Positions 26,010-35,477 of a stretch of 64,000 nt of DNA are shown here, piece by piece; position 1 is the stretch's first letter, and each line of letters begins with the position of its first letter. This DNA is from JAHJQQ01 sp041739295 (GTDB lineage: Bacteria; Pseudomonadota; Gammaproteobacteria; Thiohalobacterales; Thiohalobacteraceae). Under the pieces are notes generated by a model. The model worked only from the letters and a program-made list of their open reading frames with translations, was not told where the DNA came from and did not search any database. A program made the position numbers and the translations under genes. The stretch lies in NCBI GenBank assembly GCA_041739295.1, contig JBGSOE010000441.1, positions 1 to 64,000 of the forward strand. The letters are read 5' to 3'.

Positions 26010-27265
26010 GGTTCCTGGCGACGCTGTTAATCAGCCTGATTGCAGCGGTAACGCTGGGAGTGGTGCTGGTGAAAGAGCCGGGTTATGTGTTGATCGGCTA
26101 TGGCGAATGGACGTTAGAGACCACCGTGTCGCTGCTGTTGTTTACCTTGCTGCTGGGATTTGCTGGACTGTATCTGCTGCTGCGTTTCTTTGCCGGTTTG
26201 CGCCGTGCCCCGCAACGGTTGCAGCTTTGGGAGCAGCGCCGTAAAGCACTGCGCGCGCGTAACAATCTTAATCGTGGTCTGATTGAACTCGCCGAAGGCG
26301 ACTGGGCTGCGGCCGAGAAACGTCTGCTCAAGCACGCGGGTGAAAGTGAAACGCCGCTACTCAATCATCTGGCGGCGGCGCGCGCTGCACAGCAGCAGGG
26401 CGCCCATGAACGCCGCGATCATTATCTGCGGTTGGCGCATCAGGGCATGCCCGACGCCGATATCGCCGTGGGTCTGACTCAAGCCGAACTGCAGATTGCA
26501 CATCGGCAGATGGAGCAGGCGCTCGCCACCCTCACCCATTTGCGCACCCTGGCACCCCGCCACGCTTATGTGTTGAAAATGCTGATGCGACTCTATGAGC
26601 AGTTGCAGGATTGGGAGCATCTGCGCGATTTATTGCCCGAACTGCGCAAGCGCGGTGTACTGGAAGATGTGGCTGCTGATAAATTGGAAGTGCGGCTGCA
26701 CTGTGAGCTGCTGGCCCAAGCCGCACGTGGCCGCGATGCAGAAATGCTGCGCGATGCCTGGAATCGCGTACCGCGCCGCTTGTTGCAAAACGCGGATCTG
26801 GTGTTTACCTACGCGACTCAGTTGCATGCATTAGGCGATGACATCGCCGCCGAAGACCTGCTGCGTGCAACGTTGAAAAAGGAATGGGATGAGCGTTTGG
26901 TTGATTTGTACGGAAGGTTGCATGGCGATCTTAACCGGCAACTCAATAACGGAGAAGAGTGGCTGCGCAGCCATGACCGCAATCCGATACTGCTGCTGGC
27001 ACTGGGGCGTTTGGCGATGCGCAGTAGTCTCTGGGGCAAGGCCCGTGGCTACCTGGAGGCGAGCATTGGTGTCGCGCCGACCGTTGAAAGTTACCAGCTG
27101 TTGGGCGCGTTGGCCGAACAACTCAACGATACAGGGTTGGCGACACAGTGTTACCGGCAAGGGATGTTGATGGCGACCGGTGCCAAGGCGTTGGTGGTTG
27201 CTGCTGCGAATGCTGACACTGATAGCGAGGATCTGCCGCGCCTGGTCGAGGCGCGCTCAATCTGA
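26006..27265 (+). CDS. hemY: HemY, TPR protein of the haem operon
   Basis: This 419-residue protein is the proteobacterial HemY (unrelated to the Gram-positive oxidase of the same name). Two membrane segments (FLATLLISLIAAVTLGVVLV and LLLFTLLLGFAGLYLLLRFF) are followed by the HemY_N domain and tetratricopeptide repeats to the C-terminus. The family is linked to late haem synthesis but its biochemistry is unsettled. It overlaps hemX by four bases and ends with a nine-base convergent overlap with the ferredoxin reductase gene. Confidence 0.93.
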   Translation: MRFLATLLISLIAAVTLGVVLVKEPGYVLIGYGEWTLETTVSLLLFTLLLGFAGLYLLLRFFAGLRRAPQRLQLWEQRRKALRARNNLNRGLIELAEGDWAAAEKRLLKHAGESETPLLNHLAAARAAQQQGAHERRDHYLRLAHQGMPDADIAVGLTQAELQIAHRQMEQALATLTHLRTLAPRHAYVLKMLMRLYEQLQDWEHLRDLLPELRKRGVLEDVAADKLEVRLHCELLAQAARGRDAEMLRDAWNRVPRRLLQNADLVFTYATQLHALGDDIAAEDLLRATLKKEWDERLVDLYGRLHGDLNRQLNNGEEWLRSHDRNPILLLALGRLAMRSSLWGKARGYLEASIGVAPTVESYQLLGALAEQLNDTGLATQCYRQGMLMATGAKALVVAAANADTDSEDLPRLVEARSI

Positions 27266-28300
27266 CTTTGTTGTTTTATCGCGGATGTCGGCACCAAATT
27301 CAAAGGCGTCCGAGAACATCTGCTCGACCGGTATCCCCAGCTTCAGGAATTGTTCGCGGCCGGCATCGCACATTGCCGGCGGGCCACTCATGTAGACATC
27401 GAAGTCGTGCAGGTTTGGATAGGTGCGTGCTACCGCATCCAAGACCAGGCCGGTTTCGCCGGACCACTGATCGTCGACCTCGGGTTCCGACAGCACCGGG
27501 GTATAGCGAAAGTTCGGATGCTCGGCGAGCCAGCCCTGGATAAGCTCCTGCATATATAGATCACGTTTGGCGCGCACGCCCCAGAACAGGTGCAACGGGT
27601 GGTCGGAGCCAATGTGGAAGGCGTGCTCGAGCATGCTTTTGAGTGGCGCAAACCCGGTGCCACCGCCAAGCAGAATGACCGGCCGCGGTGATTCGTCGCG
27701 CAGGTAGTAGGAACCCAGAGGACCTTCCAGGCGCAGCATCGATTTCGGCTTCATCTCTTCGAAGACGTAATGCGTGAACTCGCCGCCGGGGATCAGGCGG
27801 ATGTGCAGCTCGATATAGGCGTCATCGTGAGGAGGATTGGCGATGGAAAAGCCGCGGCGGCGACCGTCTTTGAGCAGGATTTCCAGATACTGTCCGGCCA
27901 GAAACTGCAGGCGCTCGCTAGCCGGCAGTTTGAGGCGCAACCGCATGATGTCGTGGGTGAGCGGCTGGATGTCTTCAACACGCGCCGGTAGATTTTTGAT
28001 TTCGACATCGGCAGCTGCGCTGATTTCGCGGGTTTCCAACGCAAGATCCGTTAGCGGGTAGGCCTGGCAGACGAGTATCTTGCCGGCCTGGATATCGCTT
28101 TGCTCCAGCGCCGGGGGCGGCGTATCGCCGTCATAACGGATGCGCCCCGCCAGCAGCTTGGCCATGCAACTACCACAGGCGCCACTGCGGCAGCCATAGG
28201 GCAATACCAAGCCCTGGCGCAGCGCGGCGGTGAGGACGGATTCACCGGTTTCGACACTGAAACTGCGGCCACTGGGTTTTAAATGAACCTGAAACGACAT
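27257..28300 (-). CDS. 2Fe-2S ferredoxin / FAD / NAD(P)H reductase (CDP-6-deoxyglucoseen reductase-like)
   Basis: This 347-residue electron-transfer flavoprotein has three domains in order: a plant-type [2Fe-2S] ferredoxin (C37, C42, C45, C78), an FAD domain with RRGFSIANPP, and an NAD(P) domain with GGGTGFAPLKSML. The layout resembles the phenol hydroxylase and CDP-6-deoxy-3,4-glucoseen reductases. Here it lies near ubiD, much as the flavin reductase fre neighbours ubiD in Escherichia coli. It might therefore supply reduced flavin or electrons for ubiquinone synthesis; that is inference. It is also possible that it serves an unlinked oxygenase. Confidence 0.86.
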   Translation of the reverse strand: MSFQVHLKPSGRSFSVETGESVLTAALRQGLVLPYGCRSGACGSCMAKLLAGRIRYDGDTPPPALEQSDIQAGKILVCQAYPLTDLALETREISAAADVEIKNLPARVEDIQPLTHDIMRLRLKLPASERLQFLAGQYLEILLKDGRRRGFSIANPPHDDAYIELHIRLIPGGEFTHYVFEEMKPKSMLRLEGPLGSYYLRDESPRPVILLGGGTGFAPLKSMLEHAFHIGSDHPLHLFWGVRAKRDLYMQELIQGWLAEHPNFRYTPVLSEPEVDDQWSGETGLVLDAVARTYPNLHDFDVYMSGPPAMCDAGREQFLKLGIPVEQMFSDAFEFGADIRDKTTKSD

Positions 28301-28367
28301 GATCTGGATGCGTGGGCCTGGCTAAGGGGCCGGCGATTGTCGCTTATTTGAACTAGGAGATAAACCG

Positions 28368-29243
28368 GTGAAGCCTGTGCTAATCATTGGCTGCGGTTAT
28401 GTGGGGCAGCGTCTGGCGCGTGTTTTATGCCGCGATGGCTGTGCGGTGACGGGGGTGATTCGCAGTGGCGAATCCGCGGCAGCTGTGCGTGATCTTGGCG
28501 CCACTGCGGTGCAAGTTGACCTGGACACCGAGTCCGTACTGCCGGAACTGCCTACAACGAATACAGAGTTGTTCTATTTCGCGCCACCGCCTGGCACGGG
28601 TGCAACTGATCCGCGTCTACGTAGTGTTCTGACAGCAATAACCCCCGAAATATTGCCGGCGCGTATCGTCTACATCAGTACCAGCGGGGTCTATGGTGAT
28701 TGTGGCGGCGATTGGGTGGATGAATCATATCCACTCAATCCGGCCACGCCGCGCGCCCTGCGCCGCGCCGATGCGGAGGCGGCGCTACATGCATGGAGTA
28801 ACGCTACCGGTGTACCCGTCGTGATCCTGCGCGTGCCCGGTATCTACGGCCCGGGCAAGCTGCCGTTGGAGCGGTTGCGCAAAGGCTTGCCACTACTGCG
28901 CGAAGACGAATCTCCCTACACCAATCGTATCCAGGTCGATGATCTGATTGCCGTCTGTCAGGCAGCCATGCAACGGGGGACGCCAGGCGCGGCCTATAAT
29001 GTCAGTGATGGCCAACCTTCCAACATGACCGATTACTTCAACCGCATCGCGGATTTCACCGGCTTACCCCGTCCGCCAGTGATCCGCCGTGATCAGATCG
29101 ATCAGCTCAGCCCCGGCATGCGCGGTTTCATGGAAGAGTCCAAACGTCTGGATACGCGACGCCTGCGCGAGGAACTGGGTGTTACGTTGAATTACCCGAC
29201 CTTCGAGCTGGGCTTGGCGGCCAGTCTGGCGGAGGCCGGATAG
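28368..29243 (+). CDS. NAD(P)-dependent epimerase/dehydratase (SDR, YeeZ-like)
   Basis: This 291-residue extended short-chain dehydrogenase opens with the Rossmann motif IIGCGYVGQRLARVL. The later YISTSGVYGD segment holds the active-site serine/tyrosine region, but the family's YxxxK is modified, as in YeeZ-type proteins. The substrate is unknown; nucleotide sugars are the usual guess for the superfamily. It is divergent from the ferredoxin reductase with about 67 bases between starts and converges on ubiD. I see nothing that ties it to its neighbours. Confidence 0.83.
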   Translation: MKPVLIIGCGYVGQRLARVLCRDGCAVTGVIRSGESAAAVRDLGATAVQVDLDTESVLPELPTTNTELFYFAPPPGTGATDPRLRSVLTAITPEILPARIVYISTSGVYGDCGGDWVDESYPLNPATPRALRRADAEAALHAWSNATGVPVVILRVPGIYGPGKLPLERLRKGLPLLREDESPYTNRIQVDDLIAVCQAAMQRGTPGAAYNVSDGQPSNMTDYFNRIADFTGLPRPPVIRRDQIDQLSPGMRGFMEESKRLDTRRLREELGVTLNYPTFELGLAASLAEAG

Positions 29244-29260
29244 CGATCGCTGTTGCGTTG

Positions 29261-30739
29261 TTAACGGTCGGTCGGTTCTATTCCCAAATCTTCCCAGATT
29301 GCATCCACGCGCTGCTTTATCTCGTCCGTCATTGCGATAGGTCTGCCCCACTCGCGTGTCGTCTCACCCTTCCATTTATTCGTCGCATCAAAACCGATCT
29401 TGCCGCCGAGACCTGACACGGGCGAGGCGAAGTCCAGGTAGTCGATCGGTGTGTTTTCGACGAGTATGGTGTCACGCACCGGGTCCATGCGCGTGGTCAT
29501 GGCCCAGATCACATCTTTCCAGTCGCGCACGTCCACGTCATCGTCGGTGACGATGACGAATTTGGTGTACATGAACTGACGGAGAAAACTCCAAACACCA
29601 AACATTACGCGTTTGGCATGGCCGGGGTACTGCTTTTTCATGCTTACACAGGCGATGCGATAGGAACAGCCTTCCGGCGGCAGATAGAAATCGACGATCT
29701 CCGGAAATTGTTTTTGCAGAATAGGTACGAAAACTTCATTCAGCGCGACGCCTAATATCGCCGGCTCATCCGGCGGACGACCGGTGTAGGTGCTGTGATA
29801 AATCGGATCGCGGCGATGGGTGATGCGCTCAATGGTAAATACCGGGAAACGATCGACCTCGTTGTAGTAACCGGTGTGATCACCGAATGGACCTTCTTCG
29901 GCCTCCTCGCCTGGATAGATAAAACCTTCCAGCACGATCTCGGCGCTGGCCGGTATCTGTAAATCATGCGTAATGCATTTGGTCAGTTCGGTTTTTGAGC
30001 CGCGCAATAAGCCTGCGAAGGCGTATTCCGATAACGAGTCCGGCACGGGAGTAACCGCGCCGAGAATCGTCGCGGGATCGGCGCCGAGCGCAACGGCAAC
30101 CGGAAACGGTTCGCCGGGATGCGTCGCGCACCAATCGCGATAGTCTAATGCGCCGCCCCGATGCGCGAGCCAGCGCATGATGACCTTGTTACGACCTATC
30201 ACTTGTTGGCGATAAATACCGAGATTTTGCCGTTCCTTGTGTGGGCCACGCGTGCATACCAGCGCCCAGGTGATGAGTGGGCCAGCGTCTTCCGGCCAAC
30301 AGGTTTGGATTGGGATACGTGACAGATCGACCGCATCACCTTCTAATACTACTTCCTGGCAGGTTGCGCCCTTGATGATTTTCGGCGCCATGTCGAGCAC
30401 TTTCTTAAAGACCGGTAATTTATCCCAGGCGTCTTTCATGCCCTTGGGCGGTTCCGGTTCTTTCAGGAACGCGAGCAGTTTGCCGACTTCGCGCAAGGCC
30501 TCGACCGAATCTTCGCCCATGCCCATCGCGACACGTTTGGGTGTGCCGAACAGATTGCCGAGCACCGGCATCGAATGACCTTTGGGATTTTCGAACAACA
30601 ACGCTGGTCCGCCGGCGCGTAAGGTACGATCACAGATCTCGGTCATTTCGAGATAGGGATCGACCTCTTGGTGGATGCGTTTGAGTTCACCCTGGGCTTC
30701 GAGCTGTTTGATGAAGTCGCGGAGGTCTTTGTATTGCAT
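29261..30739 (-). CDS. ubiD: UbiD, 4-hydroxy-3-polyprenylbenzoate decarboxylase
   Basis: UbiD removes the carboxyl group of the ubiquinone precursor, using prenylated FMN made by UbiX. The protein has 492 residues from the ATG giving MQYKDLRDFIKQLE, which aligns with the Escherichia coli start; an earlier in-frame start would add repeat-derived sequence. The prFMN/metal region includes IYRQQVIGRNKVIMRW and EEGPFGDHTGYYNEVDRF, with the conserved glutamates. No UbiX gene is in the window. No strong ribosome binding site is visible, and a GCAAAGACGCAAAGGCGCC repeat lies just upstream. Confidence 0.97.
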   Translation of the reverse strand: MQYKDLRDFIKQLEAQGELKRIHQEVDPYLEMTEICDRTLRAGGPALLFENPKGHSMPVLGNLFGTPKRVAMGMGEDSVEALREVGKLLAFLKEPEPPKGMKDAWDKLPVFKKVLDMAPKIIKGATCQEVVLEGDAVDLSRIPIQTCWPEDAGPLITWALVCTRGPHKERQNLGIYRQQVIGRNKVIMRWLAHRGGALDYRDWCATHPGEPFPVAVALGADPATILGAVTPVPDSLSEYAFAGLLRGSKTELTKCITHDLQIPASAEIVLEGFIYPGEEAEEGPFGDHTGYYNEVDRFPVFTIERITHRRDPIYHSTYTGRPPDEPAILGVALNEVFVPILQKQFPEIVDFYLPPEGCSYRIACVSMKKQYPGHAKRVMFGVWSFLRQFMYTKFVIVTDDDVDVRDWKDVIWAMTTRMDPVRDTILVENTPIDYLDFASPVSGLGGKIGFDATNKWKGETTREWGRPIAMTDEIKQRVDAIWEDLGIEPTDR

Positions 30740-30814
30740 ATTGTGTCTCGCGCAAAGACGCAAAGGCGCCAAGTGACAGAGTTGTCCAAAGAAAGACTGG
30801 CTATGAAAGTTCCC

Positions 30815-30901
30815 CGTAATTGCGAGCGTAGCGCGGCAATCTCTCGATCGAGGCTAACCACTCTGGAGATTGCTTCGTCGCTCCGCTCACCGCAATGACA
30901 A
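30815..30901. repeat. REP-type palindromic element between ubiD and prlC
   Basis: The left half GTAATTGCGAGCGTAGCGCG and the right half GCTCCGCTCACCGCAATGAC are mirror images, with AATCTC and GGAGATT pairing inside. This is the widespread repeat that begins near GTCATTGCGAGCG. With the nearby GCGCAAAGACGC block it fills the 181-base gap upstream of ubiD. Confidence 0.75.
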
Positions 30902-30920
30902 AGTAACTAATGATTTGCCC

Positions 30921-32963
30921 TTACGCCGCCAGACCCGAGTGTCGTAACAGCGCATCAATAGTCGGTTCACGACCACGGAAGTCGATGAACAATTCCATGG
31001 GTTCGCGAGATCCGCCGCGCTCCAAAATGGCGGTGAGGAAGCGTTTACCGGTTTCACGATCGAAAATACCGGCTTCCTCGAATGCAGAGAAGGCATCCGC
31101 CGAAAGTACCTCGGCCCATTTGTAACTGTAATAACCTGCACCATAGCCGCCCGCGAATATATGCGAGAAGCTGTGTGGGAAGCGATTGAACGATGGCGGC
31201 TTCATCACTGCAACCTGCTGGCGTACCTCGTCGAGGATTTCATACACACGTCCACCCTTCACTGGATCGAAGTCACGGTGGATGCGGAAATCGAACATGG
31301 AGAATTCCAGCTGCCGCACCATTTGCATTGCCGATTGGAAATTCCGGGCCGCCTGCATACGTTCATAGAGTTGCTGAGGCAACGGTTCGCCGGTCTGATA
31401 ATGGCCAGCGATCAGGTCGAGTGCCTCGCGCTCCCAACACCAGTTCTCCATGAACTGACTGGGTAGCTCGACGGCATCCCAGGCCACACCGCTGATGCCG
31501 GACACGCCGGCGTAATCCACTTGTGTCAGCATGTGATGCAGGCCATGACCGAATTCATGGAATAGCGTGATCACTTCATCATGCGTGAACAGTGCCGGGT
31601 CATTGCCGATTGGTGGTGAGAAATTACAGGTCAGATAGGCCACTGGCGTTTGCGGCCCACTGGCGGTCATGCGGCGCGCAATACAATCGTCCATCCAGGC
31701 ACCGCCACGTTTATGTGGGCGGGCGTAAAGATCCAGGTAGAACTGACCACGAAGCTTCCCGGCGGCATCGTGGATTTCGAAGAAGCGTACGCTGGGATGC
31801 CAGGTGTCAATGCCGGAGACTTCGCGAATCTCCAGACCGTATAGACGCTGTACTACGGCGAACATGCCGGGCAGTACGCGCGTTTCCGGGAAATAGGGCT
31901 TCAATTCTTCCTGTGAGATGGCGTACTGGTGTTGACGCAATTTCTCCGAATAGTAGGAAATGTCCCAGGATTCCAGAGTGTCTGAGTTGTGCTGCTCACG
32001 CGCGAAACTGCGCACCGCATCGAGATCTTCGCGCGCCTTAGGCAGCGACCTTTCCGCTAGATCAGTCAGGAACTGCATGACCTGATCGGTGCTCTGCGCC
32101 ATTTTGGTTTCGATGGAACGTTCGGCATAGTTGGCAAAGCCGAGCAGTTGCGCGGCCTCGTGACGTAATGCCAGGAGTTGTTCCATCAGCGGGCCGTTGT
32201 CCCAGGTGCCGGCATTGGGTCCTTCATCGGAGGCGCGGGTGACGTAGGCGGTATAGGCCTCACGGCGCAGTTCGCGGTCGTCGGCGTAGATGAGCACGGG
32301 ATAGTAGCTGGGGAATTCCAGATTGAACAACCAGCCTTCCATGCCTTCACGTTCGGCGGTTTGTTTGGCGAGCCCGATGGCGCTGTCGGGTAGACCGGCC
32401 AGGCGTGTGCTGTCGGTGATCTGGAGCTTCCAGGCATTGGTGGCGTCGAGCAGGTTCTCCTCGAATTTCGCCTGCACGGAGGACAATTCCTGCATCAGTG
32501 CCTTGTAGCGGTCGCGCTGCGACGGGGTGAGTGCGATGCCGGACAAGCGGAAGTCGCGTATGGAATTGTCGATTATCTTGCGCTGCGCGGTATCGAGCTG
32601 CGCATATTCAGGCCCCTCGGCTATTTGTTTATAGGCCTGATAGAGCGCCTCGTTCTGACCCATCTCGGTGCCGTATTCGGATAGCTTGGGCAGGCAGGCG
32701 TTGTAGGCGGCGCGTAAGTCCTCGGCGTTGACGACCGAATTCATATGGCCGATCGGTGACCAGGCACGCGATAGTTTGTCTTCCACGTCTTCGATGGGTT
32801 GGACCAGATTCGCCCAGCTGTAGGTTGTATTGTCCGCGAGCAGCTGCGCGACGCGGGCGCGGCACTCCGCGAGCAGCGCATCAAGGGCCGGCTCAACATA
32901 TTCAGGGCGGATCTTGGAAAACGGCGGCAGGCCGGTGAGGCCGAGCAGTGGATTGTCAGTCAT
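30921..32963 (-). CDS. prlC: PrlC, oligopeptidase A
   Basis: This M3-family zinc metallopeptidase of the cytoplasm degrades short peptides, including cleaved signal peptides. The protein has 680 residues from the ATG giving MTDNPLLGLTGLPPFSKIRP, matching the Escherichia coli OpdA start; a longer form is not supported. The zinc site HEFGHGLHH is in the C-terminal half, with the third ligand downstream. It is followed on the same strand by ubiD after a REP element and is divergent from gor. Confidence 0.97.
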   Translation of the reverse strand: MTDNPLLGLTGLPPFSKIRPEYVEPALDALLAECRARVAQLLADNTTYSWANLVQPIEDVEDKLSRAWSPIGHMNSVVNAEDLRAAYNACLPKLSEYGTEMGQNEALYQAYKQIAEGPEYAQLDTAQRKIIDNSIRDFRLSGIALTPSQRDRYKALMQELSSVQAKFEENLLDATNAWKLQITDSTRLAGLPDSAIGLAKQTAEREGMEGWLFNLEFPSYYPVLIYADDRELRREAYTAYVTRASDEGPNAGTWDNGPLMEQLLALRHEAAQLLGFANYAERSIETKMAQSTDQVMQFLTDLAERSLPKAREDLDAVRSFAREQHNSDTLESWDISYYSEKLRQHQYAISQEELKPYFPETRVLPGMFAVVQRLYGLEIREVSGIDTWHPSVRFFEIHDAAGKLRGQFYLDLYARPHKRGGAWMDDCIARRMTASGPQTPVAYLTCNFSPPIGNDPALFTHDEVITLFHEFGHGLHHMLTQVDYAGVSGISGVAWDAVELPSQFMENWCWEREALDLIAGHYQTGEPLPQQLYERMQAARNFQSAMQMVRQLEFSMFDFRIHRDFDPVKGGRVYEILDEVRQQVAVMKPPSFNRFPHSFSHIFAGGYGAGYYSYKWAEVLSADAFSAFEEAGIFDRETGKRFLTAILERGGSREPMELFIDFRGREPTIDALLRHSGLAA

Positions 32964-33127
32964 GGGGTATCTCGCAGAAACGTTGCAGAAGGCGCCGAGG
33001 ACGTACTTTAGCACGTGCCCATAATGTCAACCAAAGCCCGGCGCAACGCCAGGGAAATGCCTGCGGCCGAAGCTGCGAGGCCTGTTAGAATGTGGCCATT
33101 CAAGTACCGGTACGTCAAGGAGCGTGC

Positions 33128-34477
33128 ATGACCAAACACTACGATCTCATTGCCATCGGCGCCGGCAGCGGTGGTTTGTCAGTGGCCGAGCGTGCTGCAC
33201 GCTATGGCGCTAAATGCGCGCTGATCGAGCATGGCCCGCTGGGTGGAACCTGTGTGAATGTGGGTTGTGTCCCTAAAAAAGTCATGTGGTTCGGTGCTGG
33301 CTTGGCCCATGTGCTGGAGGATGCCGCGGGTTTCGGCTTCAGTGTTGGCGAGTACAGTTTTGACTGGTCCAGTCTGAAACAGGCGCGTGACCGTTATGTG
33401 CACAATATCAATAGTTGGTATCACACATACCTGGCCGATTCTAACATCGACGAGATTGTCGGCACGGCGCGCTTCATTGACGCGCGCACGCTGGAGGTCG
33501 CTGGCGAGCGTTATACCGCGGATAATATTGCCATCGCGGTGGGTGGTTATCCCAGTATGCCGGATTTGCCCGGCGTAGAACTCGGTATCACATCGGATGG
33601 ATTTTTCGCTCTGGAAGAACTGCCGCGTCGGGTCGCCGTGGTGGGTTCGGGGTATATCGCCGTGGAACTTGCCAGCGTGCTCAATGCGCTGGGCGCCGAT
33701 GTCACCTTGTTATTACGCCGTGAGACGCTGTTGCGTAGCTTCGATGCCATGCTGCGCGAGAGCCTGATGGAGGAGATGCTCAATGCCGGTGTGAATATTC
33801 TCGCCGGTACTCAGGTGACTTCAGTGAGCCGTCAGGACGATGGGTCGTTATGCCTTGAATGCAGCAACGGCCAGCGCTTGGAGGGCTACGAACAATTGAT
33901 CTGGGCGATCGGCCGCACACCCGCGACCGCCGGTCTGAATCTGGCGGCAGCCGGTGTCGAGATTGATGCGGACGGCTTCGTCCCCAGTGATAAATATGAG
34001 CAGACCAACGTCGCGGGAATTTATTCGCTGGGTGATGTGAACGGCAAGGTCGCGCTGACCCCGGTCGCCATTGCCGCGGCACGGCGGTTGGCGGATCGGC
34101 TATTCGGCGGTATAACCGATCGACATCTATCTTATGAGAATGTCCCCAGCGTGGTGTTCAGCCATCCTCCTATCGGCAGCGTCGGGCTGACCGAAGAACA
34201 GGCGCGTGCCGATCACGGCGAAGCAGTGAAGGTCTACAGCACCCGCTTCACACCCATGTATAACGCCATCAGTGGTCGACATGAACAGACCGCCATGAAA
34301 TTGGTGACAGTCGGTGCCCAGGAAAAGGTCGTCGGTTGCCACATCATCGGTCTGGGGGCGGATGAGATGTTGCAGGGTTTCGCCGTAGCGATCCGCATGG
34401 GCGCGACCAAGCATGATCTGGACGATACCGTGGCGCTCCACCCCACAAGCGCGGAAGAATTAGTGACTATGAGATAG
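33128..34477 (+). CDS. gor: Gor, glutathione-disulfide reductase
   Basis: Gor reduces oxidised glutathione with NADPH. The protein has 449 residues from the ATG at 33128, which follows AAGGAG by six bases. The FAD loop is AIGAGSGGLSVAERAA. The redox pair is C42/C47 in GTCVNVGC, the NADPH loop is VVGSGYIAVELA, and the C-terminal HPTSAEELVT brings the catalytic histidine. Arginines in LRRETLLRSFD favour NADPH and glutathione over other disulfides. It starts 165 bases from the divergent prlC and ends three bases before the gamma carbonic anhydrase gene, likely one transcript. Confidence 0.95.
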   Translation: MTKHYDLIAIGAGSGGLSVAERAARYGAKCALIEHGPLGGTCVNVGCVPKKVMWFGAGLAHVLEDAAGFGFSVGEYSFDWSSLKQARDRYVHNINSWYHTYLADSNIDEIVGTARFIDARTLEVAGERYTADNIAIAVGGYPSMPDLPGVELGITSDGFFALEELPRRVAVVGSGYIAVELASVLNALGADVTLLLRRETLLRSFDAMLRESLMEEMLNAGVNILAGTQVTSVSRQDDGSLCLECSNGQRLEGYEQLIWAIGRTPATAGLNLAAAGVEIDADGFVPSDKYEQTNVAGIYSLGDVNGKVALTPVAIAAARRLADRLFGGITDRHLSYENVPSVVFSHPPIGSVGLTEEQARADHGEAVKVYSTRFTPMYNAISGRHEQTAMKLVTVGAQEKVVGCHIIGLGADEMLQGFAVAIRMGATKHDLDDTVALHPTSAEELVTMR

Positions 34478-34480
34478 CCA

Positions 34481-35011
34481 ATGCCGATCCGCAGCTTTGA
34501 ATCCAAGCAGCCCCGCATTGATGCCAGTGCCTATATCGATCCGCAGGCGCTGGTCATTGGTGATGTCGAGATTGGCGCCGATGTTTCGCTCTGGCCGAAT
34601 GTGGTGGTGCGAGGTGATATACACTCAATTAATATTGGTGCTAACACTAATATTCAGGATGGTTCTATTCTTCATGTTTCCCATGACAGCGAGTTTGCGC
34701 CCGGCGGCTTCCCGCTCCGAATTGGCGTGGGCGTAACAGTGGGTCATATGGTCGTGCTACATGGCTGCACTATTGAAGATAACTGTCTGATTGGCATGGG
34801 ATCAATGGTCATGGATGGGGTGCTGATCGAGGCCGGCGCCATGCTTGGTGCGGGCAGTCTGGTCGCACCTGGGAAACATGTCGAGGGTGGGTATCTCTGG
34901 CACGGGCGGCCGGCGCGCCGGGTGCGACCTTTAAACCCGGATGAGTTGCTATATCTCAAGTATTCCGCAGAACATTATATCCGGCTAAAAAATCGCCATC
35001 GCGCATCGTGA
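34481..35011 (+). CDS. Gamma carbonic anhydrase family protein (YrdA/PaaY-like)
   Basis: This 176-residue protein is a left-handed beta-helix built of hexapeptide repeats (for example VIGDVEIGADVSLWPNVVV). Histidines in ILHVSHDSEF and TVGHMVVLHG match the zinc ligands of the gamma carbonic anhydrase group. It should be a trimer. YrdA-type members often show weak or no carbonic anhydrase activity, so the enzyme role is not assured. It follows gor closely on the same strand. Confidence 0.92.
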   Translation: MPIRSFESKQPRIDASAYIDPQALVIGDVEIGADVSLWPNVVVRGDIHSINIGANTNIQDGSILHVSHDSEFAPGGFPLRIGVGVTVGHMVVLHGCTIEDNCLIGMGSMVMDGVLIEAGAMLGAGSLVAPGKHVEGGYLWHGRPARRVRPLNPDELLYLKYSAEHYIRLKNRHRAS

Positions 35012-35053
35012 AATCATTCGCTATACTCGCGTCAAGGTACCGTCGCTGCAGTG

Positions 35054-35120
35054 CTTGTCCCGCAGACAAATGAGACGGTTGAGATAATTAAACACCAGCT
35101 AAATTGACGTCTGAGACAAG
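35054..35120 (+). promoter_or_regulatory. Leader inverted repeat before the RNA-binding protein gene
   Basis: CTTGTCCCGCAGAC (35054-35067) and GTCTGAGACAAG (35109-35120) can pair with a small bulge, 13 bases before the start of the RRM gene. TGAGAC/TGAGAT/TGAGAG motifs recur four times nearby (35070-35128). RNA-binding proteins often bind their own leaders, so self-control is possible but unproven. Confidence 0.4.
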
Positions 35121-35132
35121 TGAGAGACTGCT

Positions 35133-35477
35133 ATGAACCTCTTCATCGGAAATCTACCCGTTACGGCGACCGAAGGTGATCTTCTCAGCTTGCTGCGATT
35201 GCCGCAGGAAGAGGCTACGCGCCGGCTGCGCATTTTCAAGCGCGCCGACCGCAAGGGATCAACGCAGCGCTTCGGACTGGTCTATGTGGAATCGGATGCT
35301 GATCTGCGCAAAATGTTGGCGCGCAGTCGCGATGCGCAACTGGATGGCCAGCGTCTGAATGTGCGTGAATTTTATTCACGCGCATCTGGTAATGAGCGCC
35401 GCGCTCTGGACTGGCGTTCACGCAAATGGCCGCATGCAGAGAGACGTAGTTCGGAACGCCGCACCAGTGTAGCTTAA
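35133..35477 (+). CDS. Small RRM-domain RNA-binding protein
   Basis: This 114-residue protein has one RNA recognition motif: RNP2 is NLFIGNLPV at residues 2-10 and RNP1 is RFGLVYVES near 49-57. The C-terminal 35 residues are rich in arginine (NERRALDWRSRKWPHAERR), a likely second RNA-contact region. Bacterial RRM proteins of this kind are poorly characterised. The ATG follows GAGAG. The gene ends with a four-base convergent overlap with aroE. Confidence 0.85.
   Translation: MNLFIGNLPVTATEGDLLSLLRLPQEEATRRLRIFKRADRKGSTQRFGLVYVESDADLRKMLARSRDAQLDGQRLNVREFYSRASGNERRALDWRSRKWPHAERRSSERRTSVA

Noticed and set aside
31161..31466. Plus-strand frame over prlC
   Set aside because: It is antisense to the conserved C-terminal metallopeptidase region and has no support of its own.
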